A DNA stretch of 64,000 bases. Source: Hyphodiscus hymeniophilus. Lineage: Eukaryota > Ascomycota > Leotiomycetes > Helotiales > Hyphodiscaceae. This document shows, piece after piece, positions 44,347-55,728 of this stretch (within the stretch, counting starts at the first letter, position 1; every line of letters starts with the position of its first letter). A program made the position numbers and the translations under genes. The DNA is taken from positions 1,178,001 to 1,242,000 of the forward strand of contig VNKQ01000015.1 in the NCBI GenBank assembly GCA_016508695.1. Reading direction: 5' to 3'. The notes below the pieces were generated by a model. It was not told where the DNA came from. It searched no databases and saw only the letters and a program-made list of their open reading frames with translations.

Positions 44347-45598
44347 ATGGCAACCTCAACAGGAGGACTATCTCCCAAGCCCATAGTGCTGCACATTGGG
44401 GATCCAGTGAAGTGGAATACCGAGTTCTACGCCCAATTCTCGAAAGACTTCACAGTCGTTCGTCCGTCGTTAGAGGAGCGCCAGCGTGGTGAGTTCATCA
44501 AGGCGTTGAAGGAGAAGAGGTGGGGTAATTTCTCCGCCATATTCCGGCCTTTCTGGAATACCGGTGGGGAAATGGGGAGATGGGATCGGGAAATGATCCC
44601 GCTGATACCTGGTTCTTGCAAGATATTTGCGTCGGCTGGTGCGGGGTTTGATTGGGCTGATGTTGACCTTTTGGCTGCTCGAGGTTCGGTACTGCTTCTC
44701 TCAAATTTTGAACTATGCTAAGGGAATTCTCTAGGGATTTTCTACTGCAACAGGTTCGTTGGGAAGTGCTCTATACAGTATTGAGTCTTCGGCTTACACT
44801 ACGTCTAGTGCAGCAGCTTCCTCCGAAGCAGTAGCGGACTTTGCTATCTTCATGATCCTAGCAACGTTCAGGAATCTCAATTGGTGAAGCCTCTCTATAC
44901 TTTTTTCCATCTGCATTTCACGCCACCACATATCCTAATGTATGTTCAGGTGCACGACGGCGGCCCGCTCCTCAGCAGCGACTTTCCAAGACTGCCACAC
45001 GCACGCGGCAGCCATCTCGCATAACCCCCGAGGCCACAGTCTCGGCGTGATCGGGCTGGGGAATATCGGCTTCGAGATAGCCCGCAAAGCATATCTCGCC
45101 TTCGGCATGAAGATCAAGTACCACGATGTGGTCCGCAAGCTGCCTCTCAAGGAAGCCGAGATCGAGGCCGAGTTCTTCCCCTCCCTCGACGCCATGCTCG
45201 CCATCGCCGATTGTGTCATCCTGGCCACGCCCGCGAGCGCGGATGGGAAGAAGATCATCACTGCAGATAAGCTTGGGAAGATGAAGATGGGCAGTCGGTT
45301 TGTCAATATTGCGAGAGGTAGCTTGGTCGATGAGGAGGCAGTGGCGGATGCGGTTGAGCAGGGGAGACTTGTGGGTGTGGGCATGGATGTTCATGAGTTC
45401 GAGCCGACTGTTAACGAGCGGCTGAAGGGCATGAGGGAGGTTACGCTAACGGCGCATAATGCTGGTGGGACGCTGGAGACGCATATGGGGTTCGAGGAAT
45501 TGGCGATGAGGAATATCGATGCGGTGTTGAAGGGCAAGGAACCCTTGACGCCGGTCAATAAACATTTGATGGTTGTGCCTTCAAAGGCGATGCTGTGA
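44347..45598 (+). CDS. D-isomer-specific 2-hydroxyacid dehydrogenase
   Basis: NAD(P)-dependent reductase of the D-2-hydroxyacid dehydrogenase family (glyoxylate/hydroxypyruvate reductase-like); exact substrate unknown. Exons 44347-44683, 44735-44753 (a 19 nt micro-exon), 44809-44883 and 44950-45598 encode 359 residues. The substrate domain has IFASAGAGFDWADVD and the joined AARGIFYCNSAAASSEAVAD. The Rossmann motif is SLGVIGLGNIGFEIARKA; VILATPAS and RFVNIARGSLVDEEAV are family signatures. The catalytic Arg is in IARG, Glu in HEFEPTVNE and His in LTAHNAGGT. All are intact. An extra 15-20 residues near TAARSSAATFQDCHTHAAA look unconserved. Confidence 0.88.
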
Positions 45599-47186
45599 GC
45601 ATGGGGATGCGATCGGGAAAGCCTAAATTGTATGTAGGCCTTTAATAGGTAGTGTAAGAAGTGAGTCGTCCGCATCCTGGCATATCAACGGGACTTGACT
45701 GTGCAATCAATGACGGGCATTACTTTACCTCAGTCAGCCGGGCTTCAGCTCCTTGACTCAACGTCTCAGAAAAGATTGAACATTGAACAGAAAGAGGGAG
45801 GAAGAGAAAAGGATAAGCGAAGTTGATAGAGCCCAAGAGTTGAAGTATCTGTCAGCCTCGTTGAGTAGCCTCGCTGTGCCGTTTGATCCAGAGACGAGCA
45901 CTGACCACGTGAAAGTGTGTGTTGGTCGTCTCGTAGCTACCCCTGACGGCACCCGCTCCAGCGCGTAATTTGCCCCTGAACCAGCAACAGCCACGAGCTC
46001 GTCCCACGGTCAGCCGCAGCTTTCTTCATTTTATCTGAAATTTATTCCGATTTACCGGATTGATCCATATTCACCAAGACGAAAAGCAGATAAGTTCGCG
46101 GCATCCTTTAATCTCCACCTGTATGCGGCCGTAGGCAGAATTGGAGCGTTGGAGGGGCTCAACTGTGGGCTGAGCTAAGGTACTCGTACATTTGCATTTG
46201 TACTACGAAGGGTTACGAGTAAGGCTCGGTATCGTGTTGGTCAACTGGGGCTGCGGCGGGAGGACGATAACTTTCGTACGGCCGAAGGAAGATATTCGTC
46301 ACTCACAGTGCCCACTGCCCACCGATCGTTGGTCCAACTACTGTCCAATGCTCCAACCAACAGAAACGTTTCAAGTGAGTGAGTCCCGAGTTCCAGGTGG
46401 GGGATTTGAGGCAGGCAAGTCACGGCAGTCACACAGCCATGTGTCACATCGCGGATCTCAGACCAGACCAAGCGGTGGTCTTTACTGTCTCGAATGCTGG
46501 AGGGATACTAGTAACTACTCTACTGTACATGGATCCCCAAGAAAGCCCAACATCTTCCCTGCCCGTCATCTCCTACCGGCCTGCACTTTACGGTAAATAG
46601 CCAACGACGCACATGCTGTCATGCTGGGGGTTTCAGGATCATCGCAGGGCCTATCACAACGGCTTGGGGCTGAGTCGCGGATATTGACCTGTCGACGACG
46701 AGGGAGGGAGCGAGAGAGCGAGAGAGCGAGAGAGGGAGAGAGTCTCTGCATTATTCCATTCTCCACTCCCCCCCCCCAGACTCCTCGCTTTCGTTCCCTT
46801 CAAGCGACAGGGTACTGAATGCACCCAATCAGACCCTGCATCGATTGCGCATCAACAACTTCAGCTTCCCAAACTTAGATGGCATCCATCAATCCGTTTC
46901 GCTCGACCTCCTGCGCCTCTGTTGGTTATGATGGTCCCTCACTGCTGTGCCCCCGTATTGCATTCGAGCTCTCAAAGGGTCAAAGCTTCACTCTTTGCAG
47001 GGCTGTTGCTCAAATATAAACGCCTTGGCATCCCGCCTCGACAGGCTTCATTCACTACTCGTCCCTCAATCCACCTCACTTCGACGAACTCTTGAGCCGC
47101 ATCACGTATTCCAGAGGACTCCTTTTCCTTTTAGTCAGCGTAATACTTTCTCGCATCCCATGACATCTTCCTAAACTTATGTCATA
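45599..47186. other. Long intergenic region with a GA-rich microsatellite
   Basis: About 1.6 kb without a supported gene. A GAGAGAGC-type repeat lies at about 46706-46742, followed by a short run of C. The final 300 bp are likely promoter and leader of the membrane-protein gene at 47187. Confidence 0.45.
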
Positions 47187-48224
47187 ATGGTCGACGTCTT
47201 TGCAATCATTGAAGTCGCTGTCTACATTGCACTCGTCAGCCCCATCACATATATCCTGTTGAAGCATGGCCGGAAAGGAATCTTGGGATGGCTTGCCCTC
47301 CAAAGTTTCTGCTTCACGCGGATTATCGGCAACATTTTGGTTCTGAAAGATGGCGACAACAGTACAGCTGCCACAATAATAAACAGTATAGGATTGTCGC
47401 CTTTACTTATTGGAACCATTGGCATCATACATGAAGCGTAAGCTATTGCACCACTGCCTCCGTTCTGGAATAATGAATACCTTCTGACAAACTCACAGGC
47501 GATCAGCACGACACCCAAAACTCCACCGCGGCAGAGAATGGTGTTTCGTCCTGAACTTCCACACCATGATCACCGTCGCCATGGTCCTGGTCGTGATGGG
47601 TGTAATCCACATGATCGACAAAACACAAACCAAGACCAGCGAGAACCTCATGAAACTCGGCATGATAATCACTGTATTCTGCTACGGCCAATGCTGGCTC
47701 TACGTCGGCTTGTCCTTCCTACCCAGCCAGGTCGAGCCCTCTGCACCTGCGCTGGCAGAAGGCCTGACCGTACGTCTCACTCCACCCCGCTTCCCCGCCA
47801 TGTCCCCGCTAACAAAACACAGCTTCTCTACGGCGTCATAGCCGCCCTTCCATTCATCGGAATCCGGCAAGTCTACGGCCTGAAGATATTCATTGACGAC
47901 CTGAACAACGAGGGGAACTCGAAGTTCGCGACCTCGAAGCCCGCCAAGTACCTCCTGAGCGCCATCCCCGAGTTCCTCGCCATCTGCATCTTCTGCTTCG
48001 TCGGCATCAGGACGAGACACTTGAGCAAGCTGGTCAAGGGCAGCAAGTACACCGTCGTGGAGGGTGTCGGCCAGGGTTATCAAGGCCCAAATGATGATAG
48101 GCTCCCGTTGCAGTATATGCCCCCGCAGCAGGGCGAGGGGAAGTATGAGCCCTACAAGCAGCCGTATCCCAACCAGGGTCCGAAGGAGGAGTATTCGCCT
48201 CAGGTCCAGCAACCGGTGTACTAA
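47187..48224 (+). CDS. Polytopic membrane protein, unrecognised fungal family
   Basis: Exons 47187-47437, 47499-47769 and 47823-48224 encode 307 residues. About seven hydrophobic segments are visible: residues about 3-25 (VFAIIEVAVYIALVSPITYI), 35-50, 65-85 (SIGLSPLLIGTIGII), 105-125 (MITVAMVLVVMGVIHMI), 135-160, 175-195 (LLYGVIAALPFIGIRQVYGL) and 220-240 (AIPEFLAICIFCFVGIRT). The C-terminal 65 residues are polar and Gly/Pro/Gln/Tyr-rich and presumably cytoplasmic. The architecture resembles the fungal seven-helix proteins annotated only as domains of unknown function. There is no retinal-binding lysine context that I can identify, so I do not call it a rhodopsin. Confidence 0.82.
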
Positions 48225-49615
48225 ATAGGTTACGTGACACATGTCGTTGGGAGCGAGGCGCTGACCTCTGCATTGGGGTACTTTGGCGCAGGATTTGATT
48301 CTTGACCGGCGTGTCAAATGGGGACAACGTATCCTAAGTCGCTGTTTTGATACCACGAGATAATGAACCGCATAAAAATCCCAAACACAAGTCCGCGCTG
48401 TCCCAATTGACAAAAGTGCACGTGTGCCCATGCATCCAGTGCGAAGCTCAAAACGCAATACCTCTAGTAAAAGAAGAACATCACATTTCCAAGGACGCTA
48501 GCCGTAGCTCACGTCCGCATTACATTTCATTTCTACGAGCTTGTCAGGTTGGCAATTCGTTTTCTCATCTCATAAACTTCATCCTTCCTCTCGCTCCGTC
48601 TCCAGGAAGAAGGTGAGCGCGTCGGGGTCTTCGTATCCGTGGTAGGATAGAAAGCCAGGTCTAGATCTAGATATTGCAAATCGATATCCGCCTGGGCATT
48701 GAGTGAGGGTAGGTAGGTTGGTGAGCACGACCCCACACGAGAACAGATCAGATATCAGACGCCCGCTACGAAAGATCAGCAATTAGCGTACCCATATCGT
48801 TGTTGATCCCAGCAATCCACGAATAGAAATGAATCAAATCATATACATGATCACGTCAAAGTATAAGCCGTGCCTGGAATCCATGGATTTAGATGGCTGG
48901 CTAGTCTTAGATCCTAGGTAGTTGGGACGAGAGATGTGCTTGGAATGATATATGTACAGAAGGTGATATTCCCATGCATGGACAGGTGAAGACGATATCG
49001 AAATGCAAGATTGGGGAAGGAGCTCACACCAAAGAAAGGTCTCGGGAAGTTTGCCGGTATGTTACACGGCTTGTCAACTTCCATTCCTCAAAACCCACGG
49101 TGCGAACCCGCCCGGAAAAAACATCAACAGTGACGTTGAACCAACAGCGACACTGTCGCCAACAGCGAAATACACACCGACAGCAGAACAGCAAATAAGC
49201 ACGTTTTCGCAGTCATTTCATGCCGCAAACCAGTGAATACGTCAATATACTTTCGTCCAATACTTCACGATTCTCGCTGATCTACTGCTTCCTTGTCCCG
49301 ACAAGCTCTCCCCTTTAACCTCGAGATTCCGCTGTCTGTTGAGTTTGCAGGATTCGAGAACTGGGGATGGCAAGGGTATCTTTTATACCTACTGACTTTC
49401 ATCAATGTGGGCCAATCGATTGAATTGATAAATGATTCAGCAATGCGAAAGCGGAGCTTAAGTGTTCCTGCAATTATACTTTTGTGATCATGCTGCAACG
49501 AAATCCAAGAAATTTTCGGGAGGCTTCTTATGACAGGCTCGGCTTGGCCGCGAAAGCATTTCGTTTCCGTAAGGATGAGATGCAGTCTGGATATGTCACT
49601 CCTCATAGAGGACTG
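48225..49615. other. Intergenic region, no supported gene
   Basis: Convergent 3' flanks of the membrane protein and GNAT genes. Only short, unrecognised frames are present. Confidence 0.45.
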
Positions 49616-51070
49616 TCATGTGATATTTGAAATGATTTGATGAGCTCCTTGCTCGTAGGTCCGATCACCCTGTTGTCTTAGGGTTACCAGATCACTTCGT
49701 ATCTGCTCTTTGCCCAGGATGCTCTCTAGACTCGCACGAGTGTTGCTGAGAGCTCTCACATCCACGCGTTGTTCCAAAAGTGCAAGCATCTCCTGTCGAT
49801 CCACGTGGTGTACCCAACCCGAAGGTGTCGAGCGGAAGAAGGCATTGCTGGCATCAATATCTTCCGTGACTGTGAGGAGAAGCCTTGCCAATTCCACATC
49901 GTTTCGCTCGATTGCAGTGTTAAGAGGCGTTGCGAGCGGCTTCCCTGATTCTCTCTTGATTAGTCCAGGATGCTTGATTATCAATGTTGGGACTCTGTCT
50001 TTCCAGCCCAAGTCCCAAGCAGAGATGATATCCGGGACTACGCCTTGGTCAAGTAACCATAAGGCTGAAAGTGGTTGCTGACACCTGGTCGCAATCTCAA
50101 ATGGCGTCAGATCGTTCAATGTAGCATCTTGCAACTGATCATTTGTGAGGTTTTCGCGCATCCTCGCGAGGTCTTCGACGTCACCAAGACCGACAGCTTC
50201 CAGGAACTTTACCTGCTTTGTATTGGGAGGCGCCTCATACAGGATACCAGAGTCAAAAGACCAGTTGCGTCCATAGCCGATAGATTGGAATCCAAAGCGT
50301 CGGTAGAGCCGTTCTCCTAATTCCGTCGCATTGAGCGTCATGTGATTGCAGCCCATCTTGCGTGCCAGATCGCATGCACCTTGTACCAAAGCAGCTCCTA
50401 TTCCTTGATTACGCTCGTTTGGCGAGACCATCATATCAAATAGAACGCTTATCCCCAAATCCCCCGTAGTGATATTGACTATACACCTTCCAAGTCGAAC
50501 CATGCCACGACATGCTACCAGATGATAAACGCGGCGAGGTGTCATTTCTGAGAGGGCATAATACAACGGGTCGCTACCCTCATCCGAGACGAGATAATCT
50601 TCTTCCGTTGCGAGTCTGATCGTGATGCTTGACCCTGAGAGCGGCGATTCCTGAACTGCGCGAAGCTTGCACCACATGAAATGGGTGTCGAAAGCCGGAC
50701 ACGCGCCGCGGGCCAGCAGACGTGCCTCGAGTCTCGATGGCGCTTCAGGATTCAGATACCACCACATGGCTCCCTGGAGAGGGCGTTGGTCTCGAAACCA
50801 AGAGATGATCTCGTCGATCACGTGGCCATCCTCCAACGACGACTCGGATGGGATACATAGACGATTGCTCGTCCATACAAGATCTCCGAGCCGGCCAATC
50901 TCACTGCTGTCATCCACTTGGGATTTTCGTAGCCAGTACGCTTGGATGTTCTGCTGGAGAGCTCGCCATCGCTGCTCAATAGTTACCTGCTCTCCCAGAA
51001 AACTTTCAGGCAGAATCTCGGCCATCTGGAGTCGCGATTCGGGTTTGAAAAATCTTGGGAGGCGGCTCAT
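49616..51070 (-). CDS. GNAT-family N-acetyltransferase with ankyrin-like C-terminus
   Basis: Intronless, 484 residues. The central GNAT domain spans about residues 148-270, with the acetyl-CoA pyrophosphate-binding motif NERNQGIGAALVQGACDLAR (R/Q-x-x-G-x-G/A at about 220-225) and the closing LGERLYRRFGFQSIG. The preceding 145 residues include a weaker, possibly degenerate acetyltransferase-like half (WWYLNPEAPSRLEARLLARG). From about 285 to 460 the sequence has ankyrin-like repeats: LTPFEIATRCQQPLSALWLLDQG, then ATPLNTAIERNDVELARLLLTV. Substrate unknown; the fusion suggests that a partner protein is recognised through the repeats. Confidence 0.85.
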   Translation of the reverse strand: MSRLPRFFKPESRLQMAEILPESFLGEQVTIEQRWRALQQNIQAYWLRKSQVDDSSEIGRLGDLVWTSNRLCIPSESSLEDGHVIDEIISWFRDQRPLQGAMWWYLNPEAPSRLEARLLARGACPAFDTHFMWCKLRAVQESPLSGSSITIRLATEEDYLVSDEGSDPLYYALSEMTPRRVYHLVACRGMVRLGRCIVNITTGDLGISVLFDMMVSPNERNQGIGAALVQGACDLARKMGCNHMTLNATELGERLYRRFGFQSIGYGRNWSFDSGILYEAPPNTKQVKFLEAVGLGDVEDLARMRENLTNDQLQDATLNDLTPFEIATRCQQPLSALWLLDQGVVPDIISAWDLGWKDRVPTLIIKHPGLIKRESGKPLATPLNTAIERNDVELARLLLTVTEDIDASNAFFRSTPSGWVHHVDRQEMLALLEQRVDVRALSNTRASLESILGKEQIRSDLVTLRQQGDRTYEQGAHQIISNIT

Positions 51071-52587
51071 CCAAAATGGTGAAATAGAATGACTGATATA
51101 AATGAATAAGAAACTCTATACAATGATTGGAAGCCAAAATGAGTGTGAGAGGATGAGCTCGGTAGATATCGACGCCGCGTGGCGTGTGGTGTACAACACA
51201 CTAGGGTAAAGGGTTCCCTGGAGTGGGACGTGAAGGCCCACTATTACGGCACAGGCACGCCGCCTCAGACGCAATGCGATTTGTCTGAATAGCTTTAGAT
51301 CATTGCCGGGAGCGAGTTCTTTTTCTTAATTCAACCTATGCTGATTGGAAACCGCAGACTATCACTCATTAAGCAAGCAAGGCACGAACCTCAACCTCAA
51401 GTTAGCTGCGCGAGGCTGCACTGTTTCAACACCTTCTTTCGAACCCTAGAATGATCAAGAGAACCAACAATCTCTCATTGTATACTTTGATTATTTCCCT
51501 CCAGTTCTTAAACAAACCAATGTTATACCTGTTGACGAGTACAGAGCGCCAGCAACCGCGCCCGGAATAAACGACAATCTTTTCGTTTGGTACCTATGCA
51601 TAAAAAGATGGTTCGAAGTCCTTGACCATATGCTTTTGTGTGTTGCTGGGGCGTTTCGAGACCAGGTTCTTGAACTCCCCATGGACTCACTGACGGAATA
51701 AAGAACTTCCAAGCTTAAGGTTGTACGTTAAATTTGAGTTCAAAGAGAAGAGCAAATCGAAAGTTCCTGACAATGAGGAGATAGCGTGGCAAGAAAGTCT
51801 ACAATAATCAGCGACAACTGAGCACTGCCATTAAAAGCCACGTCCCATCGAGCGACGATGTTGACTTGAGATCACTGGCTCAAGTCAAGATACATATCGT
51901 GTAGCGCTGTCGATACGTCGTGCTGATGCGCTCGCTATTGTTGGGAAACCACGAATGAACGCACTCCTCAAGGCGAACTTTTGCTTCCGAGCGTTGAGAA
52001 CATTGCCTGTGTGAAACTCCAGTCTCCGGATCGTGGCCTGGAAGCCAAGCTCAGGGGCCAGAGTCGCTTACTTCTCCACCGGCCCAGTGTTTCCCTCCGC
52101 GCAACTTCCCAGTGTGGGACGATCTGTTCAGACGCTTTCGTAACAAGGGGCAAACTCGCTTATTTTTCCACCAACCCACTATTTTCGTCCGCGCAACTTC
52201 GGAGTGAGAGATAACATACTATATGACCAGTCACTCAAATCTCTGTAATTGAAAAGATCGCAGTAGCAGATCAGTGTTGTTGTTGCAACAGATTCGAGGA
52301 ACCATTCATGGTCCTAACGTTTGGTATCGGCCTCCATTTCAAGATCCCGAAAAGTGTAGATAAATAGAAGAAAACTCGAAGGTGACTTATTATTTAAACT
52401 GCAACGGTAAAGTCAGCTGCACAGAAAGATGCCGCGACCAAAAACTCCGAGTTAGAACATATCGTAAAATGCCAATACCATGAAAAGTGGTAGAGGGATG
52501 AGATGATATCCATTACTTAGAGTACCACAGAAAACTAATGTTTATGTATCGCATAACTCCCTTCTATGGAATTTCTTGAAATGAGAG
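51071..52587. other. Intergenic region with a diverged direct repeat
   Basis: About 1.5 kb without a gene. It contains an imperfect direct repeat at about 52061-52113 and 52153-52206, listed separately. Confidence 0.45.
52061..52206. repeat. Imperfect direct repeat, two copies of about 54 bp
   Basis: Copy 1 (52061-52113) and copy 2 (52153-52206) share CTCCACC/TTCCACC, CCCA and a CCGCGCAACTTC core. Many of the differences are C-to-T or G-to-A. Confidence 0.6.
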
Positions 52588-53860
52588 TCAATCATTGGCA
52601 ACCTTGAGTACCACCCTTCCAGAAATCTGGCCTTTCTCCATTTCTTCATATACATTCTCCAGATCTTTAAAGGGTCTGACCGTTATTTTCGGCTTCACGA
52701 TTCCTCGTTTAACAAGCTCGAGCGCTTCCAAACACTCTTTCAGTGATCCGACCAGATTGCCAGTGATGTGAAGTCCCTTGATCACAATGCTAGCAACCGG
52801 AGTCTCAATGAAAACTTTGCCGGCAGGAATGCCGACGCAGCTGAGGGTACCACCGACCCGGAGCATATCAGCTGCCTGGGAGAATGCTCTTGAGCTTCCA
52901 ACTGCCACTATTACACCTTGAGCTCCTCCATTCGCAATATTGACCACGTCTTCAACCATATTCTTCGACGTCTTGAAGTCAATGTATTCCTGGGCCCCAA
53001 TGGATTTGATAAAATCCTCCTTCTCGGTCCCTCCATCGATACCAATCACCTGAGCCCCAACTGCTTTACCGTATTGAACTATGGAGACTTAGCTTGCTGA
53101 AACAATAGCAACACCCGGCTTTGACATCTCACCAGCTAAATGGCCTAGACCACCTCCAGCTCCTACCACAACAAGCCAATCCCCTGTCTTCAGTTTTGTA
53201 TTCATCACAGCCTGCACCTTCAATATTAGCTTCCTTGGAAAAAAACATTCGAACATACCTTATATGCAGTCAAACCTGCGCAGAGAATAGGTCCTGCAAC
53301 TGCCGGATCAATATCATCAGGGAGAATGGTGAGATAATCGGCATCCAGAGCGATGTACTCCTGGAAGCTGCCGTCTTCGTGGTGAAGGTGATTTGTACTC
53401 TTGATACAATGTTGCTCCTTTCCAGCCAGGCAGAACTCGCAGCGTCGGCAGATACGGCTTGCAAATCGAATACCCACAAGCCCCCCAATCACTATATCAT
53501 CACCACAACCTGGACCAAGAGCAACAATCCTTGCGATCCCCTCGTGGCCTCCAACGTGAGGAAATTTGATCTTTGTCACTGGTGTTCCATCGGCATTCAT
53601 TGCTGTACCTAGTTTCGTATCGAGATCTGAGAGTCGATACTGATCAGCTGGCGCACTTTTTGTAGTAGGTGGTAGGTTTGAATGGAGGTGTACATACCAC
53701 TCTGACACACACCCGTATACAGAATCTTCGCCAGAACTTCATTGTTACCAGGTATTGGGACAGGGTAGTCTGCTTTGAATTGGACTTTTCCACCAAACTC
53801 TGTGACAAGTGCAGCAGTCTGAACGTTTGGAATGGACGCATCAATTCTGGAGGGAGACAT
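52588..53860 (-). CDS. Zinc-dependent alcohol dehydrogenase (ADH1-like)
   Basis: Medium-chain zinc alcohol dehydrogenase of the fungal ADH1 type, interconverting primary alcohols and aldehydes with NAD. Exons 53860-53698, 53626-53259, 53211-53133 and 53078-52588 encode 366 residues. Catalytic zinc ligands: Cys in TGVCQSDL (completed by intron 1) and His-Glu in GGHEGIARIV. Structural zinc: CRRCEFCLAGKEQHC. Cofactor site: VVVGAGGGLGHLAVQYGKAVG, assembled across intron 3. Chain end GRVVLKVAND. An upstream in-frame ATG at 53914 would add 18 residues; I prefer MSPSRIDASIPNVQTAALV because it matches family N-termini. The serine pair QS-D in place of the yeast HTDLH stretch may affect substrate range. 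Confidence 0.9.
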
Positions 53861-54632
53861 CTTGGTGGCGGACGTATGCACAAATGACTTTTCAAAACTT
53901 ATGGGACAAAGCATACCAAGTTGATTATATTTGTATATGGAATCGTTCTATTATATATTATTTGCACATTTGTGAAAGTAGTCTGGATGTTGGCTTGCTT
54001 TCCTAATAGGAAACTCTTCCGAGTCTCGATTCGGAACTCACTGCACCAGCTGGGTTGTCCGGCTCGCAAGGCGGTTTCCCAGGGACCTTGTGAACGATTG
54101 GTGATTCAACTCTTCGCGCAAGGCTCGTCTGATTCAAGTAATTTCCGTATAACCAATTCCACACGGCTACTAAAGCTTTCAAGCACTGCGCTACTATATT
54201 TCGTATTGCTCCGTGCTCACGGGCTCACTCCGCGGGGGCCTACATTAAGTAGCGGAGCAACTCTCCTCCATGGAGGGTCCCCTCAATAGCTACCTGATGC
54301 ATTGCTACCTGACATTCATTTACAGGCTAACGAGATCAGTTCGATCTAGTTTGAACGAGTGTAGCGAACTTTCATGTGGGTTTGAACATATCGTCACACT
54401 TTTGTTGCAGAGGCAAATGCCGGCTCCCCGGTTGCGGGGAGACTGCGAGTTTTCGCGAGATCGACGGGATGAAGAACCGAGAGAGTTCCTAGCCGAAGCC
54501 TTATTTGACGGCCGTCTAAGTTTATCATCGACCGCGAAGCTATAGAGATCGAATCTTTGGCCATAACATCAGAAAAGAGCTCTTGTCCATTCTGGCAGAA
54601 TTAAGGTGCTCTCGAGCCTGCACCAATCAGAA
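53861..54632. other. Intergenic region
   Basis: No gene. A GC-rich hairpin CTCCCCGGTTGCGGGGAG-type lies at about 54425-54442, possibly from an old insertion; nothing else supports that. Confidence 0.35.
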
Positions 54633-54633
54633 T

Positions 54634-55060
54634 GCCCATTATCAGTTCTTCAACCTTAGATATCAATGTAAGTTGTTTTTATAAGCCGAACGAACGATAT
54701 ATATTAATTATTAATTCATAGGATGAAAATCCATGCTTTGTGCTCCGCGCCATAAGAGATGTAAATATTGAAAATAGACCACTTCCTAGGCTTCGTGATG
54801 AGTGGGACGTAATTATTCGAAGCATCCAAACCGGGATTTGTGGGAGTGACGTTCACTATTGGGACCATGGGCGCATCTCTGGGAAATCAACTCATGCATC
54901 ATTATTGTCTACCCTTGTGAATTTGTCTGAGCAAAGTCTTATGTAACAATTAGACTTCATTCTTATGACACCAATCGTTCTTGGCCATGAATCATCAGGA
55001 ATCGTTGTCGAGGCAGGATCAAAAGGGAAAATAAAAGGCGCAAAAGAGTCTGGTTTCACT
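54634..55060 (+). pseudogene. Truncated polyol (xylitol/sorbitol-type) dehydrogenase relic
   Basis: The 5' portion of a medium-chain polyol dehydrogenase: MPIISSSTLDIN joined over a GTAAGT intron (from about 54670) to DENPCFVLRAIRDVNIENRP, then SIQTGICGSDVHYWDHGRIS, and later TPIVLGHESSGIVVEAGSK. These carry the catalytic zinc Cys and the GHE motif. The next expected intron, between GRIS and DFILMTP, starts GGAAAT where a GT donor is needed, while its TAG acceptor is present. After EAGSKGKIKG the frame ends and no cofactor domain, structural-zinc loop or C-terminus follows. Hence a decayed fragment. It lies near, but is not part of, the intact zinc dehydrogenase on the other strand. Confidence 0.75.
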
Positions 55061-55161
55061 TATTAAAAAATGTGTCTTAACGATAGAGGAACTCATAGTA
55101 ACTTGGGTGCTTAAAAGCGCCAGTTCACCTCCTTACAGGCAATATCAGTGTGGCTGGTCGA

Positions 55162-55728
55162 TCAGAAGCGTCCTCCGAGTGGACCCTTAAAACTCGCTTG
55201 CCAAGGTTGCCCACCCCCAAGCTGTCCCCTTCCGAGTGGTGATGATCCGGAAGACTCTCCATGCCCTCGGCCAAAGCCGCCTCTGTCGCTGCCAGCCGGG
55301 TCTTTCTTGCCTTCCTTCTTGCTTTCACTCTTTCCTTCCTTTTTGCTGACAGTGGCAGATTGAGCTGGCAGCAGGCCGGTTTCTTCCAGAGTTTTCAAAT
55401 GGCGCAAGAGCATGTAGAGGAAGTTGAGTGCTTCGAAAGCTGTGGTTCTCCCACCCCTCATACGGTTTTCCAAGACCTGATCTCCGTACGCCTTCCATGC
55501 ATACTCAATCTCGTCGACTTCATTCATATCTGCAAAAACGCTTAAGGGATTCTCAAATAGGCCCCTTTCAGCGGCCATATCCACGCGATCGGTCAGATTG
55601 TCGTTCCACGAATCCGGTGCGTTGAATATCTCTTTGAGGAGGTTGATGGAAGTTTTAACATCCGGTTCACCACGACCATCTGCCAAAGCTTGAACCCTCA
55701 TGAACCATGCATCAGAGTTGAATGACAT
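55162..55728 (-). CDS. Unrecognised small protein, paralogue A
   Basis: Intronless, 188 residues. I do not recognise a named family. Residues 1-120 are probably helical: AWFMRVQALADG, LLKEIFNAPDSWNDNLTDRV, EVDEIEYAWKAYGDQVL and FLYMLLRHLKTLEETGLLP. The last 65 residues are low-complexity, Lys/Glu- then Gly/Ser-rich (KKEGKSESKKEGKK, GRGQLGGGQ), probably disordered. No signal peptide or membrane segment. The ordered part aligns visibly with the protein encoded at 56880-57356 (IFNA-x-x-SW, EV/EVD, YKxYGD, LRxL), so the two are diverged duplicates about 1.2 kb apart on the same strand. Confidence 0.7.
   Translation of the reverse strand: MSFNSDAWFMRVQALADGRGEPDVKTSINLLKEIFNAPDSWNDNLTDRVDMAAERGLFENPLSVFADMNEVDEIEYAWKAYGDQVLENRMRGGRTTAFEALNFLYMLLRHLKTLEETGLLPAQSATVSKKEGKSESKKEGKKDPAGSDRGGFGRGHGESSGSSPLGRGQLGGGQPWQASFKGPLGGRF

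Noticed and set aside
54412..54545. GC-rich hairpin region as a tRNA or structural RNA
   Set aside because: No tRNA arms, no T-loop consensus and no conserved RNA motif recognised.
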